From Planctomycetota bacterium (GTDB lineage: Bacteria > Planctomycetota > Phycisphaerae > FEN-1346), in contig JAUVZF010000019.1 of the NCBI GenBank assembly GCA_030602705.1, positions 1 to 56,375 on the forward strand: a stretch of DNA of 56,375 nt. Direction: 5' to 3'. Shown one piece after another: positions 27,171 through 35,040 of the stretch. The stretch's first letter is position 1. Each line of letters starts with the position of its first letter. A model generated the notes under the pieces. That model made no database searches. It had not been told where the DNA came from and saw nothing but the letters and a program-made list of their open reading frames with translations. The position numbers and the translations under genes are program-made.

Positions 27171-28616
27171 TCACCCCGGCGGCAATGACGTCGGCTCGTC
27201 GGTGATGGGGATGGCCGGCGGCGGTTCGACGATTTGCATCGAGCGCCATTTGCCGCGGAGGAAGCGGCCCCACATCACCAGGCCCAGGACCGCGATGTAG
27301 ACGGTCACGGCGCCCCACGGGCCGAAACTGCCCCACTCAGGCCTCAGGGAAGCCACCAGCCACGAGCCACCCAGTCCCAGACCGTAGCACAGCGCCAGTT
27401 GGACGGCGCCGGGCCAAAGGGTGTCGCCCGCCCCGCGCAAACTCCCGATAAAGATGACGTTCATGGCGTCGAACGCCTGGCAGACGAGGATAACGAGCAT
27501 CGCCCGTGTGGCGATCGATTGGACCAGCGGGTCACCCGCCTCGTTGAAGACGCCGACGAGGGGATCGCGCGCCAGCCAGATCGCAAGGCCCATCCCAACC
27601 ATGTAGACCTCTACCAGGATGAAACCGGCATGGGCCCGCCGCCACGCCAGGTGCGGCCGCCCTGCCCCGCAGTATCGGCCCACGATCGCCGTGACGGCGG
27701 CGCTGACGCCGATAGCCGGCATGAAACACAGGTGCCAGTACCGGTTCAGGATGGCGGCCGCCGCCAGATGGGCCGTCCCGAAACCGCCGAGGATGCGGCC
27801 CATGAAGATGGTCCACATAAGGATGTCGCCGCTGAACATGAGGCCGGCGGGGGTGCCGATCCGGAGCAGGTCGCGCACGACCGACCACCGGAAACAGCAC
27901 TGGCGGCGCACCTGGAACTGCCGCCCCGCAAGGCCCGCCACGAAGACCGCCCCGAAGATGGCGGCCTCGACCGCGAAGCCGATGACCGTCGCAATGCCGG
28001 CGCCCACGAGCCCGAGTTCGGGAAAACCGAACTTGCCGAAGATCAGCACGTAGTTGCCCACGACGTTGACGACGTTCGCGATGACGCCGGCCACCAGGTT
28101 GATGCCCGGCCGATGGACGCCCACGAACCACGCTCCAAGCGCCCGGGACGACAGGCAGAACAGGGCGCCGCTCAAGAGAATCCGGAAGTACTTCGTCTCC
28201 AGCGCCGTGACGTGCGCGTCGTGGCCGAACAGGGCCATGACCTGCGGTGCGGGCACGATGAGCAGGGCGAGCAGCCCCGCCGCCGCCCACGCCACCCACA
28301 GGCCGTGCCAGCCGTACACCGACGACCGCTCCGGCCGCCCGGCGCCCAGGTTCTGCGACGCGAACGTGCTGACGCACGAGAGCAGGCCCATGAAGAAACA
28401 GACCGGCACGAACGCCGAGATGCCGCCGATGAACTGGGCCGACAACGCCTCTTTGCTGACCGTCGAGACCATCCAGCCGTCCACGAACTGCATGACCGTG
28501 ACGCTGATGGTGCTCAGGACCGTGGGGACGGCCAGGCGCACGACTTCCCCGACGCCCCACCAGCGGGCAGGGTCGTGGTCGGCCTCCGTCAGGCGCAGTG
28601 GTTCGTCACTGGTCAT
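27171..28616 (-). CDS. MATE-family multidrug/metabolite exporter
   Basis: The 481-aa membrane protein has about 12 hydrophobic segments in two similar halves, each opening with the family pattern: LAVPTVLSTISVTVMQFVDG in the first and LLRIGTPAGLMFSGDILMWT in the second. Substrates are exported by Na+ or H+ antiport; which ones cannot be read from sequence. It is the last gene of a leftward run after bioB and the ketoacyl synthase with a 60-bp gap. That gap holds one GCCGGGGCGCGCCCCGGC palindrome, like those in the 177-bp repeats, so a common transcript is uncertain. A TGCCACC/GGTGGCA stem lies in the convergent gap after its stop. Confidence 0.9.
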   Translation of the reverse strand: MTSDEPLRLTEADHDPARWWGVGEVVRLAVPTVLSTISVTVMQFVDGWMVSTVSKEALSAQFIGGISAFVPVCFFMGLLSCVSTFASQNLGAGRPERSSVYGWHGLWVAWAAAGLLALLIVPAPQVMALFGHDAHVTALETKYFRILLSGALFCLSSRALGAWFVGVHRPGINLVAGVIANVVNVVGNYVLIFGKFGFPELGLVGAGIATVIGFAVEAAIFGAVFVAGLAGRQFQVRRQCCFRWSVVRDLLRIGTPAGLMFSGDILMWTIFMGRILGGFGTAHLAAAAILNRYWHLCFMPAIGVSAAVTAIVGRYCGAGRPHLAWRRAHAGFILVEVYMVGMGLAIWLARDPLVGVFNEAGDPLVQSIATRAMLVILVCQAFDAMNVIFIGSLRGAGDTLWPGAVQLALCYGLGLGGSWLVASLRPEWGSFGPWGAVTVYIAVLGLVMWGRFLRGKWRSMQIVEPPPAIPITDEPTSLPPG

Positions 28617-28676
28617 CGGCCAACTCTCATTATAAAGCCGGGGCGCGCCCCGGCCTACGCCGGCCGCGCGGGGTCA

Positions 28677-29888
28677 TCACCGACGTGCTTCAGGTGCAGC
28701 CAACACGACGGCCAGCATCTGGCCGCCGAATCCGCTGGCCATCTTCAACGCCCGGCGGATGGGCCGACGACGGGCCGTCAGCGGCGTGCAGTCCAGGCCG
28801 ATCTGCGGATCGGGATCCGTCAGGTTCGCCGTAGGCGGGACGATGCCTCGCTGGATCGCCAGGACCGTCAGGACCAACTCCACGGCGGTTGCGGCCCCGA
28901 GCAGGTGGCCGTGCGACCCTTTCGTGGACGAGACGCTGACGCGGTCGGCCTCCTCGCCCAGGGCCATGCGGATGGCCCGCGCCTCAGCCGCATCGCCCTT
29001 CACCGTTGCCGTTCCGTGCGCATGGACGTAGTCCACGCCCTCGGGCGGCGTGCCCGCCCGTCGGAGGGTCAGGCGCAGAAGGTGTGCGAGCGTCTCGCCG
29101 CCCGGCTCCATGTCAATCAGGCCGGTCGTCTGACATCCGCTGGCCCACCCTCGCACGAGCGCGATGTGCTGCGCCCCGCGCCGCTCGGCCGATGCAGTCG
29201 ATTCCAGAACGAGGACGCCCGCGCCTTCTCCGATCGCGAACCCGCGCCGCGATGCCGAGAACGGACGCACCGACGTCACAGGGTCGGCTCCGGCATCGGC
29301 CAGGACGCCCATCCGCCGGTACGACCCCAGGATCATCGGGTGCAGCGACGCCTCCGCCGCCCCGACCAGCGCCGCATCCACCGCGCCCCGCCGGATCAAC
29401 CCCGCTCCCAGCACCAGCGCATGTCCGCCCGACGCGCACGCCGTGACGGGCGCTGCAATCGGACCGGTGAGACCCAGCCGCGCGGCAACGGTCCGGGCGG
29501 CGGCGTCGGGCGTGACGTCCAGCAGCGCGTCGGACCCAGCGCCGCCGCACCGTGCTCGGTGCGCGAGTGCAAAGATCGCGCCTTTGCTCAGGCTCAAGAT
29601 GGTTGCCACGCGGTCGGGCGCCGGCGCTGCGTCGGCCAGGCCCGCGTGGTTCCATGCCTCGTCGGCGGCGGCGACGGCAAACTGTATGGCGCGGTCGCAA
29701 TCAGCGGTTCCGGAGGGCGGAACGAAATCCAGAACCGCCGCCCCGGTGGCACCGGGCACGTCGGCGAACTCAGGCAGGTACCGGACGGCGCTTCGGCCGG
29801 CGAAGACATCCTCAGCCGCCGCGAGCCCGACCCCCTGTGGCAGGACCAGACCCAGGCCTGTGATGGCGACGCCCCGCTCTTCAGGCAT
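28677..29888 (-). CDS. beta-ketoacyl-ACP synthase II-like condensing enzyme
   Basis: The 403-aa thiolase-fold protein has the complete KAS catalytic set: Cys151 in VTACASGGHA, His291 in HAHGTAT and His328 in STKGSHGHLLGA. It should condense an acyl-thioester with malonyl-ACP. It overlaps the end of bioB by 8 bp and is therefore translated with it. This pairing suggests a role in making the pimeloyl chain for biotin or another specialised acyl chain, which is inference. A general fatty-acid or polyketide role is the alternative. No ACP or ketoreductase gene is nearby. It carries more Ala and Arg than housekeeping FabF. Confidence 0.85.
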   Translation of the reverse strand: MPEERGVAITGLGLVLPQGVGLAAAEDVFAGRSAVRYLPEFADVPGATGAAVLDFVPPSGTADCDRAIQFAVAAADEAWNHAGLADAAPAPDRVATILSLSKGAIFALAHRARCGGAGSDALLDVTPDAAARTVAARLGLTGPIAAPVTACASGGHALVLGAGLIRRGAVDAALVGAAEASLHPMILGSYRRMGVLADAGADPVTSVRPFSASRRGFAIGEGAGVLVLESTASAERRGAQHIALVRGWASGCQTTGLIDMEPGGETLAHLLRLTLRRAGTPPEGVDYVHAHGTATVKGDAAEARAIRMALGEEADRVSVSSTKGSHGHLLGAATAVELVLTVLAIQRGIVPPTANLTDPDPQIGLDCTPLTARRRPIRRALKMASGFGGQMLAVVLAAPEARR

Positions 29889-30906
29889 GGTCGCCCCCCC
29901 TACGGGCCGTATGGCCGGCAGGGGCCCCTGCCCCGGCGGGTTCGAGGCCGAGGTCGCGGATCATGGCCAGGTCTTCCTCGGGCGGCCGGCCCTTGGTCGT
30001 GAGGTAGTTGCCGACGAGGCAGGAGTCGGCGCCGGCCAGGAACATCAGGCACTGCAGGTCGCGCAGGTTTTTCTCGCGCCCGCCGGCCAACGTGATGGTC
30101 TGCCGAGGCAGGACCAGACGGAACATGGCCACGATCGAGAGAATCTTCGCAGGCGAGAGCGGTTCGGCGTCCGCGAGCGGCGTGCCGGGCATCGGGTGAA
30201 GGAAGTTCAGCGGCACGACGGTGGCGCCCAGGTCGCGGACGGCCAGGGCCAGGTCCACGCGGTCCTCGTCGGTCTCGCCGATGCCGAACAGCCCGCCGCA
30301 GCATAGTTCCAGGCCCGCCTCGACGACCGCCTGCGCACTTCGCCGGCGGTCCTGCCAGGTGTGCGTCGTGCAGACGCGGGGAAAGTGACGGGCCGAGGTC
30401 TCCAGGTTGTGGTTGTAGCGTGCGAACCCCGCTTCGATGAGCCGCCGGCCACGCTCAACCGTCAGGGCGCCGAGACTCGCACAGACGTCCAGACCGGTCC
30501 TGCGGCGGACGGCGCGGCCGGCAGCGAGGACGGCGTCGAATTCGGCATCCGAGAGGCGGCCGCCGCTCGAAACCAAGCCGAGGTGCCCTGCCCCGACCGC
30601 CTCGGCCGACTCAGCCGCGCGCACCACGTCCTCGGTGGAAAGGAGATCCTGGGGGGTAACGCCCGTTTGCCAATGGGCGCTCTGGGCGCACCAGCGGCAG
30701 TCCTCGCCGCAGCGTCCGACCTTGACCGCGGCGATGCTGCAGAGGCGGACGGTTCGACCGCGAAACCGGCGGCGGACACGGTCGGCGGCAAGCCAGACGG
30801 GCCAAGGGTCGCGCTGGGCGGCGGCCAGCAAATCGAACGCTTCGTCGCGGCCGATTCGCCGGCCCGCCTCGGCGCGCCGCACGCACGATTCGACGGACCA
30901 AGTCAT
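29881..30906 (-). CDS. bioB: biotin synthase (radical SAM)
   Basis: The 341-aa product inserts sulfur into dethiobiotin. The radical-SAM cluster is CxxxCxxC at Cys66, Cys70 and Cys73 (RCGEDCRWC). The cysteines that hold the second [2Fe-2S] cluster are visible in DVCASLG, RVCTTH and ELCCGGLFG, followed by GETDEDRVDLA and the ITLAGGREKNL segment typical of BioB. The length is near the E. coli enzyme (346). The start at ATG 30906 was chosen because conserved sequence begins there; the ribosome binding site is poor and a longer N-terminus is possible. It lies 34 bp after a small membrane protein gene and overlaps the ketoacyl synthase. No bioA, bioD or bioF is in the window. Confidence 0.92.
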   Translation of the reverse strand: MTWSVESCVRRAEAGRRIGRDEAFDLLAAAQRDPWPVWLAADRVRRRFRGRTVRLCSIAAVKVGRCGEDCRWCAQSAHWQTGVTPQDLLSTEDVVRAAESAEAVGAGHLGLVSSGGRLSDAEFDAVLAAGRAVRRRTGLDVCASLGALTVERGRRLIEAGFARYNHNLETSARHFPRVCTTHTWQDRRRSAQAVVEAGLELCCGGLFGIGETDEDRVDLALAVRDLGATVVPLNFLHPMPGTPLADAEPLSPAKILSIVAMFRLVLPRQTITLAGGREKNLRDLQCLMFLAGADSCLVGNYLTTKGRPPEEDLAMIRDLGLEPAGAGAPAGHTARRGGDHA

Positions 30907-30940
30907 GCTGATACCCGAAAGACGCGCGGGCGCCCGTGCA

Positions 30941-31255
30941 CTATGGCGGTGGTGCGACACCGGCGAAGTCGGTCGCCAGGCTGCGGCTGCTGGTGAGTTT
31001 GAACTGCGTGCCGGCGGAGGTTGTTCCCGCCTCCGGGACATACAGATTGGCACGCTTGGCGACGATGTCGATAACCAGCAGCGCCTCGCGGTGCGTGTCA
31101 ACCTTGCCGGTGACCAGGAGGTAGTCGCCGGCGCGGGTGGACGTACTGGCCATGGCAGCGGGCTCGGACCGGCCGACGTACAGGGCCAGCGCCACCGCCG
31201 CGAGAGTTACGTTCGCACATACCAGTGCTATCAGAATCAGGTCTTTGGTTTTCAT
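30941..31255 (-). CDS. small single-pass membrane protein, paralogue of the gene upstream
   Basis: The 104-aa product has one N-terminal hydrophobic segment (LILIALVCANVTLAAVALALYVG) that may be an uncleaved anchor, and a 75-residue outside part with a strand-rich core (GDYLLVTGKVDTHREALLVID then RANLYVPE). The pattern matches the upstream 96-aa protein (YLAAAVEVRDDFVNFVILD then RRLVFYDM), so the two look like diverged paralogues. GGAGAACG precedes the ATG. Function unknown. The tight spacing in front of bioB suggests one transcript. Confidence 0.7.
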   Translation of the reverse strand: MKTKDLILIALVCANVTLAAVALALYVGRSEPAAMASTSTRAGDYLLVTGKVDTHREALLVIDIVAKRANLYVPEAGTTSAGTQFKLTSSRSLATDFAGVAPPP

Positions 31256-31292
31256 AAATCGTTCTCCGTTTCGCTCGGGGGCCGTGCGGCGG

Positions 31293-31583
31293 TCAGGGCA
31301 TCCTGCGCAAGGGGAAATCCTTGGTCAACATGACGCCGGACGTCGGCCGCAGTTCGAGTCTCGGCGGCGACATGTCGTAGAACACGAGCCGGCGAGACCC
31401 GGTGTCGAGGATGACGAAGTTGACAAAGTCATCGCGGACCTCGACCGCCGCGGCCAGGTACGTGTCGTACACGCTCCCCCGCGCGTAGGCTGCGTGCTCC
31501 CGCTGGAGGCCGTTGGCCACCAGACCGCCCAACAGCACGGTGAGCACGACAAGTACACCAATTGCGACTTTCTTGCCATCCAT
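31293..31583 (-). CDS. small single-pass membrane protein
   Basis: The 96-aa product has an N-terminal membrane segment (VAIGVLVVLTVLLGGLVANG) and a short beta-rich outer domain (DFVNFVILDTGSRRLVFYD). It resembles the 104-aa downstream neighbour in layout and in several positions. A strong GGGAGG site sits seven bases before the ATG at 31583, so the longer upstream frame is not needed. Function unknown. It is the second of three small membrane proteins in a row. Confidence 0.7.
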   Translation of the reverse strand: MDGKKVAIGVLVVLTVLLGGLVANGLQREHAAYARGSVYDTYLAAAVEVRDDFVNFVILDTGSRRLVFYDMSPPRLELRPTSGVMLTKDFPLRRMP

Positions 31584-31629
31584 TGAAACCTCCCTTTCCT
31601 GGGTGCCCGGATCGGCACCGCCCCTGGAG

Positions 31630-31857
31630 TTACGATCTGCGAAAACGCTTGCAGGCCGTCGCAAGAATCGCCAGGCACATCCCGCCGGCGACGATGTTCG
31701 GAACAACGTACGACGGAACCGGTGGAGTCTTCCTCGCCGAGATTGTGGAACGCCCGGCGCTCGCCGCCGGCACAGCGAGCACGGCGAGGACCAGAACGGT
31801 CGCCGCCGGCGCGATGGCCGTCCGCGCCAAGCGCGAGCAGATGGCAGGCCGTTTCAC
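31630..31857 (-). CDS. small exported protein with C-terminal membrane anchor
   Basis: The 75-aa product has a signal-peptide-like start (ARTAIAPAATVLVLAVLAVPAASAG cut by short linkers), about 15 polar residues, then SYVVPNIVAGGMCLAILATA followed by the basic tail CKRFRRS. A hydrophobic helix with a basic end resembles the shape of sorting signals, but there is no PEP motif. It starts at GTG 31857 with GGAGGAG ten bases upstream. It appears to be the first gene of the small-protein/bioB run. Confidence 0.6.
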   Translation of the reverse strand: MKRPAICSRLARTAIAPAATVLVLAVLAVPAASAGRSTISARKTPPVPSYVVPNIVAGGMCLAILATACKRFRRS

Positions 31858-31944
31858 CGGCGCTTTCTCCTCCGGTTGCGTCAGACGTACGTGTTTAGCG
31901 GGGTGGCACGGCCCTTGGGCCGTGCAGCCACACTCGGCACGCCG

Positions 31945-32039
31945 GGTGGCACGGCCACGCGCAGCGTGACCGTGTGCTCCTCGGCGCGGTCTCGATCACG
32001 GCCACGCATACTGCCGCGTGACCGTGCCACCCTCTTGGT
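31945..32039. repeat. 95-bp repeat with inverted ends, copy B
   Basis: Reverse-complement copy of 19458-19552. It ends one base before the stop codon of the HYExAFE gene (32040), so it may act as part of that mRNA's 3' end. Another GGGTGGCACGG start lies just upstream (about 31900). Confidence 0.7.
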
Positions 32040-32540
32040 TCAGACGAACGAGGCGAAGGGCCTGACAAGCCTTCGGAACTCGGCCGTCGGCACGCTTACA
32101 GTGCCCCACGCGGGGCTTCGTGTCCGGCAGGCGTCGGCGTAGACGCTGCGATAGACGCCGACGAGGCCGTAGTATTCGCCGCGAAAGTGATGCACGACCT
32201 CGAACTTCGCCGCCTCCTGCACCTGGGTCAGATGATAACAAAAGACGAGCAGTCCTGCAAATCCGGAACCGAAAACTTCTTCCCAGCGTGCGAGGCATTC
32301 GAGGTCTTCGCGGGTGGTCCAGTTCTCCCACCGGCGGCCGCCGCGGTACGGAAACTGCCTCCCTTTCACGTCCACGAGCAGGTTCGGCCCTGCCTTGGCG
32401 TAGACGACGAAGTCGAAACTCTTGAGTTGGACGCCGGCAAAGATGGCCTTCTTCGCCTCATCGACCGCCACGTACGGGATACCGGCCGACCGAAGATAAT
32501 CCTCGAAGGAGGCCTCGTAGATAACCTTCCGGTTGGCCAT
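32040..32540 (-). CDS. HYExAFE family protein
   Basis: The 166-aa product carries the name-giving N-terminal motif in variant form (IYEASFEDYLRSAGIPYVAV) and a core FDFVVYAKAGPNLLVDVKGRQF. That core has the D...xVK layout of a PD-(D/E)xK nuclease fold, so nuclease ancestry is possible; this is inference. The family is, as far as I know, found mostly in planctomycetes and has no assigned function. No signal peptide. It lies 9 bp downstream of hisS and is probably co-transcribed with it. Confidence 0.8.
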   Translation of the reverse strand: MANRKVIYEASFEDYLRSAGIPYVAVDEAKKAIFAGVQLKSFDFVVYAKAGPNLLVDVKGRQFPYRGGRRWENWTTREDLECLARWEEVFGSGFAGLLVFCYHLTQVQEAAKFEVVHHFRGEYYGLVGVYRSVYADACRTRSPAWGTVSVPTAEFRRLVRPFASFV

Positions 32541-32549
32541 GGCATCGGT

Positions 32550-33815
32550 CTAGGCGCCCAGTTCCTCCAGGGCCACGTCGCGCTGCTCGCCGGAGTCCAT
32601 GTCGCGGAGCGTAACGCGCCGGCTCTCTGCGAATTCCGCCGTCACGATGGCGACAAACTGCGCGCCGGCGTCGGCCGCCTTTTTCATTTGACGTTTCAGG
32701 CTCCCGCCCTTGAGGTCAAACTGCGTTGCCCGGTTGCGCCGTCGCAGATGGCGCACCACCAGGAGAACGTCGGACCGTTTACCTTCCTGGGCCGAGGCCA
32801 CGAAATACTGAGCCGCCCTTTGCGCCGCCGGCCCCAGGCCGCGCGCTTTCAGCAGGAGACCCAAGACGGCGTCGCCGCAGGCGAATCCGCAGGCGGGCAT
32901 CGGCCGGCCGCCCACGTCGGCCAGGAGGCGGTCGTACCGGCCGCCCCCGAAGATGGCCCGAAACTCTGACTTCCGGTCATAGACCTCCCAGACCGGCCCC
33001 GTGTAATACGCCAGGCCGCGCACGACGCCGATGTCGAATCGGCACCAGTCGGCGATGCCGTAATCGGCGAGCAGGTCGAACAGATGTTTGAGCGTGTCGG
33101 CGGGTTCTCGAACCACGCCGATGGAGTCGAAGTCGCTGAGATTCTCAAACGCAAGAATGCGCTCCAATCGCTGTCTCTCTTCGTTCTTGAGTCCTGCATC
33201 ATTCAGCATGGCGGCCAGTGTATCGGTCGCGACCTTATCACGCTTGTCAAGAATGGCAAAGACCCTCGGAATAAGTTTCTCGGCGACGCCAACGTACTTG
33301 TGCACGAGTGCGCCGAGCAGTCGGCGGTCGCTGATGCGGACTTCCACATCGTCGGGTGTGAGCCCCATGTCTTGTATCGCGTCGACTGCCACGGAAATAC
33401 ATTCTGCGTCGGCATAGAACTCGTCGAGTCCAATCAGGTCCACGTTCCATTGGTAGAACTCGCGGAGGCGGCCCTTCTGCGCACGCTCGTAGCGGAAACA
33501 CCGCGAGATGTTGAACCATCGGATAGGCGTCGGCAGCGCGGCCTGGCGCGCTGCAATCATGCGGGCGAGCGTCGGCGTAAACTCAGGGCGCAGTGCGAGG
33601 CGGCGGCCGCCCTTGTCCTCGAGCCAGTAGAGTTGCTCGGCAATCTCCGGACCGCTTTTCTCGATATACAGGTCGAGCGGTTCGAGGACCGGGCCGTCCA
33701 CCTCGACGAACCCCGCGCGGCGGCTGGCCGCACGCCACCGCTCGAAGAGCCAGTTGCGCAGCGCCATGTCGTTGGGGTAGAAGTCGCGTGTTCCCCTGAC
33801 CGATTGGGTCTTCAT
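32550..33815 (-). CDS. hisS: histidyl-tRNA synthetase
   Basis: The 421-aa class II synthetase charges tRNA-His. The N-terminus GTRDFYP, motif 2 (FNISRCFRYERAQKGRLREF), the histidine-specific GLAYYTGPVWEVYD block and motif 3 region IFGGGRYDRL are all present, followed by a C-terminal anticodon-binding domain (SDVLLVVRHLRRR...). Length is normal for bacterial HisS. The ATG at 33815 overlaps the TGA of the upstream lipoprotein gene as ATGA, so translation is coupled. Housekeeping gene. Confidence 0.96.
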   Translation of the reverse strand: MKTQSVRGTRDFYPNDMALRNWLFERWRAASRRAGFVEVDGPVLEPLDLYIEKSGPEIAEQLYWLEDKGGRRLALRPEFTPTLARMIAARQAALPTPIRWFNISRCFRYERAQKGRLREFYQWNVDLIGLDEFYADAECISVAVDAIQDMGLTPDDVEVRISDRRLLGALVHKYVGVAEKLIPRVFAILDKRDKVATDTLAAMLNDAGLKNEERQRLERILAFENLSDFDSIGVVREPADTLKHLFDLLADYGIADWCRFDIGVVRGLAYYTGPVWEVYDRKSEFRAIFGGGRYDRLLADVGGRPMPACGFACGDAVLGLLLKARGLGPAAQRAAQYFVASAQEGKRSDVLLVVRHLRRRNRATQFDLKGGSLKRQMKKAADAGAQFVAIVTAEFAESRRVTLRDMDSGEQRDVALEELGA

Positions 33816-34579
33816 GGCGTGTCGATGTCCTTCACGATGCGTTCGAGTGATTCGTCGGCGTGTTGGACAGTGAGTTCGACGCGGGTCCGTCCGCCGCGTG
33901 CGACCTCCGTGTGCTTGGGCGTGTAGATGACCTCGCAGGCGCCTTTTGCGTCCGGACCGACCACGAGGAACCCGCCGGCCTCGGTTTTTTTGCCGTCGCG
34001 GCGGGGGATGCTCGTTCGCTCGCCGGTCATTGTTGTGAGCGCAAGTTCGATGCGTTTGGGTGGTCCGCCTCGCGGTTTGACCGGCAGGCGGATTTCCGTG
34101 CGATAGCAGGTGATCCGCATCCTCTGTTCCTTGGCCGACGGAATGTCCGGGTGATCGGCACTGCCGGGATAGAAGAACCAGGCGCCCTTCCTCTTGTCGT
34201 AGAGCCAGTCGCACTTGCCGCGCATCAGAAACGTCTGCGCGTAGACCTCGTACTGGCGCGTCTCCAGGCCGGCGTGAAACGTGCGTGTCCATCGGTAGCG
34301 TCCGGCCACGTCGCCGCTTTCGACGACGGTCTCGTCGCCGTCGATGCCGAAGACGACGAAGTTGACGCCGCCGAGGTCGGTCTCGAGTTCAAACGTCACC
34401 GGCTCACCATCGTATGCCCACTGGTGCCGCTGAATCGAGAACTTGCCGCCGTCCAGCGCCGTGTCGGCCCACATCCGCGCATAGACGAGGCGCCGGCATC
34501 CCGCAAGGGGAGCGCACGCCAAGGCAACAAGGCCGATGGCGACGGCGATGCTTGGCCTGTGATGGCTGTTGATTTCCAT
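33812..34579 (-). CDS. lipoprotein of unknown function
   Basis: The 255-aa product has a signal sequence ending in the lipobox LAGC (VALACAPLAGCRRL), so it should be lipid-anchored. The mature part is beta-rich, with recognisable strands such as PVTFELETDLGGVNFVVFGIDG and RYRWTRTFHAGLETRQYEVYAQ. It suggests an immunoglobulin-like or C2-like fold, but I cannot name a family. It precedes hisS with a 4-bp overlap, an odd partner for an envelope protein. Repeat DNA lies immediately upstream. Confidence 0.75.
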   Translation of the reverse strand: MEINSHHRPSIAVAIGLVALACAPLAGCRRLVYARMWADTALDGGKFSIQRHQWAYDGEPVTFELETDLGGVNFVVFGIDGDETVVESGDVAGRYRWTRTFHAGLETRQYEVYAQTFLMRGKCDWLYDKRKGAWFFYPGSADHPDIPSAKEQRMRITCYRTEIRLPVKPRGGPPKRIELALTTMTGERTSIPRRDGKKTEAGGFLVVGPDAKGACEVIYTPKHTEVARGGRTRVELTVQHADESLERIVKDIDTP

Positions 34580-34606
34580 TCGATGGCCCGCCTGTTCCTG
34601 TGTACG

Positions 34607-34749
34607 TGTTTAGCGTGTCATTCCGAGCGAGCGAAGAAAAGTCGAGGAATCTCGCCGTTATGCGTGTCCGGACGACGAGATTTCTCCGCTCGCCCTCGCC
34701 TTTGGCGAGGGCTCGGTCGAATTGTCTCGCTTCGAGAGCACGCTAAACA
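34607..34749. repeat. 143-bp palindromic element with 11-bp inverted ends
   Basis: The ends TGTTTAGCGTG (34607-34617) and CACGCTAAACA (34739-34749) are exact inverted repeats, and GTACG stands on both outer sides. The inside carries a CCCTCGCC/GGCGAGGG hairpin and ATTCCGAGCGAGCGAAG-type wording common in dispersed intergenic repeats. A related start, GTACGTGTTTAGCG, occurs alone near 31888. Confidence 0.6.
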
Positions 34750-34793
34750 GGTACGTTCCGGTGAAACGGCGCTCGCACACCGTGCAGCGCTTT

Positions 34794-34844
34794 AGCGGAT
34801 GGTATGGCGGCGGGGAAGGAGTGTCAAGAATCTTGGGCGTCGCG
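34794..34844. repeat. 51-bp direct repeat, copy 1 (contains a duplicated pssA 3' end)
   Basis: Matches 37200-37250 at 49 of 51 positions in the same orientation. The right-hand 21 bases equal the last six codons plus stop of pssA, whose real end is in the other copy. Confidence 0.85.
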
Positions 34845-35040
34845 AAAACCCCGAACGACCAACGGCAACGGCCTTAACCGCAAAGGACGCAAAGAACGGC
34901 GTCAATCAGGGTAACGACAAACGGCAGCGCCGTGTTTAGCCGCAATCCCGAAGGGATGCGGCGCGGCGTGGTGAAGTCACTGCGGTGCGGATTTCGGATT
35001 GCGGATTGAACGACAAACGGCAACCGCTCTCGCCCGGCGG
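34845..35040. other. gene-free stretch with dispersed repeat fragments
   Basis: Holds AACGGCAACGGCCTTAACCG (about 34861-34880) and GCGGATTGAACGACAAACGG (34992-35011). They are variants of the fragments at 7876-7940, 11840-11866 and 14337-14400. No gene or terminator seen. Confidence 0.5.
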
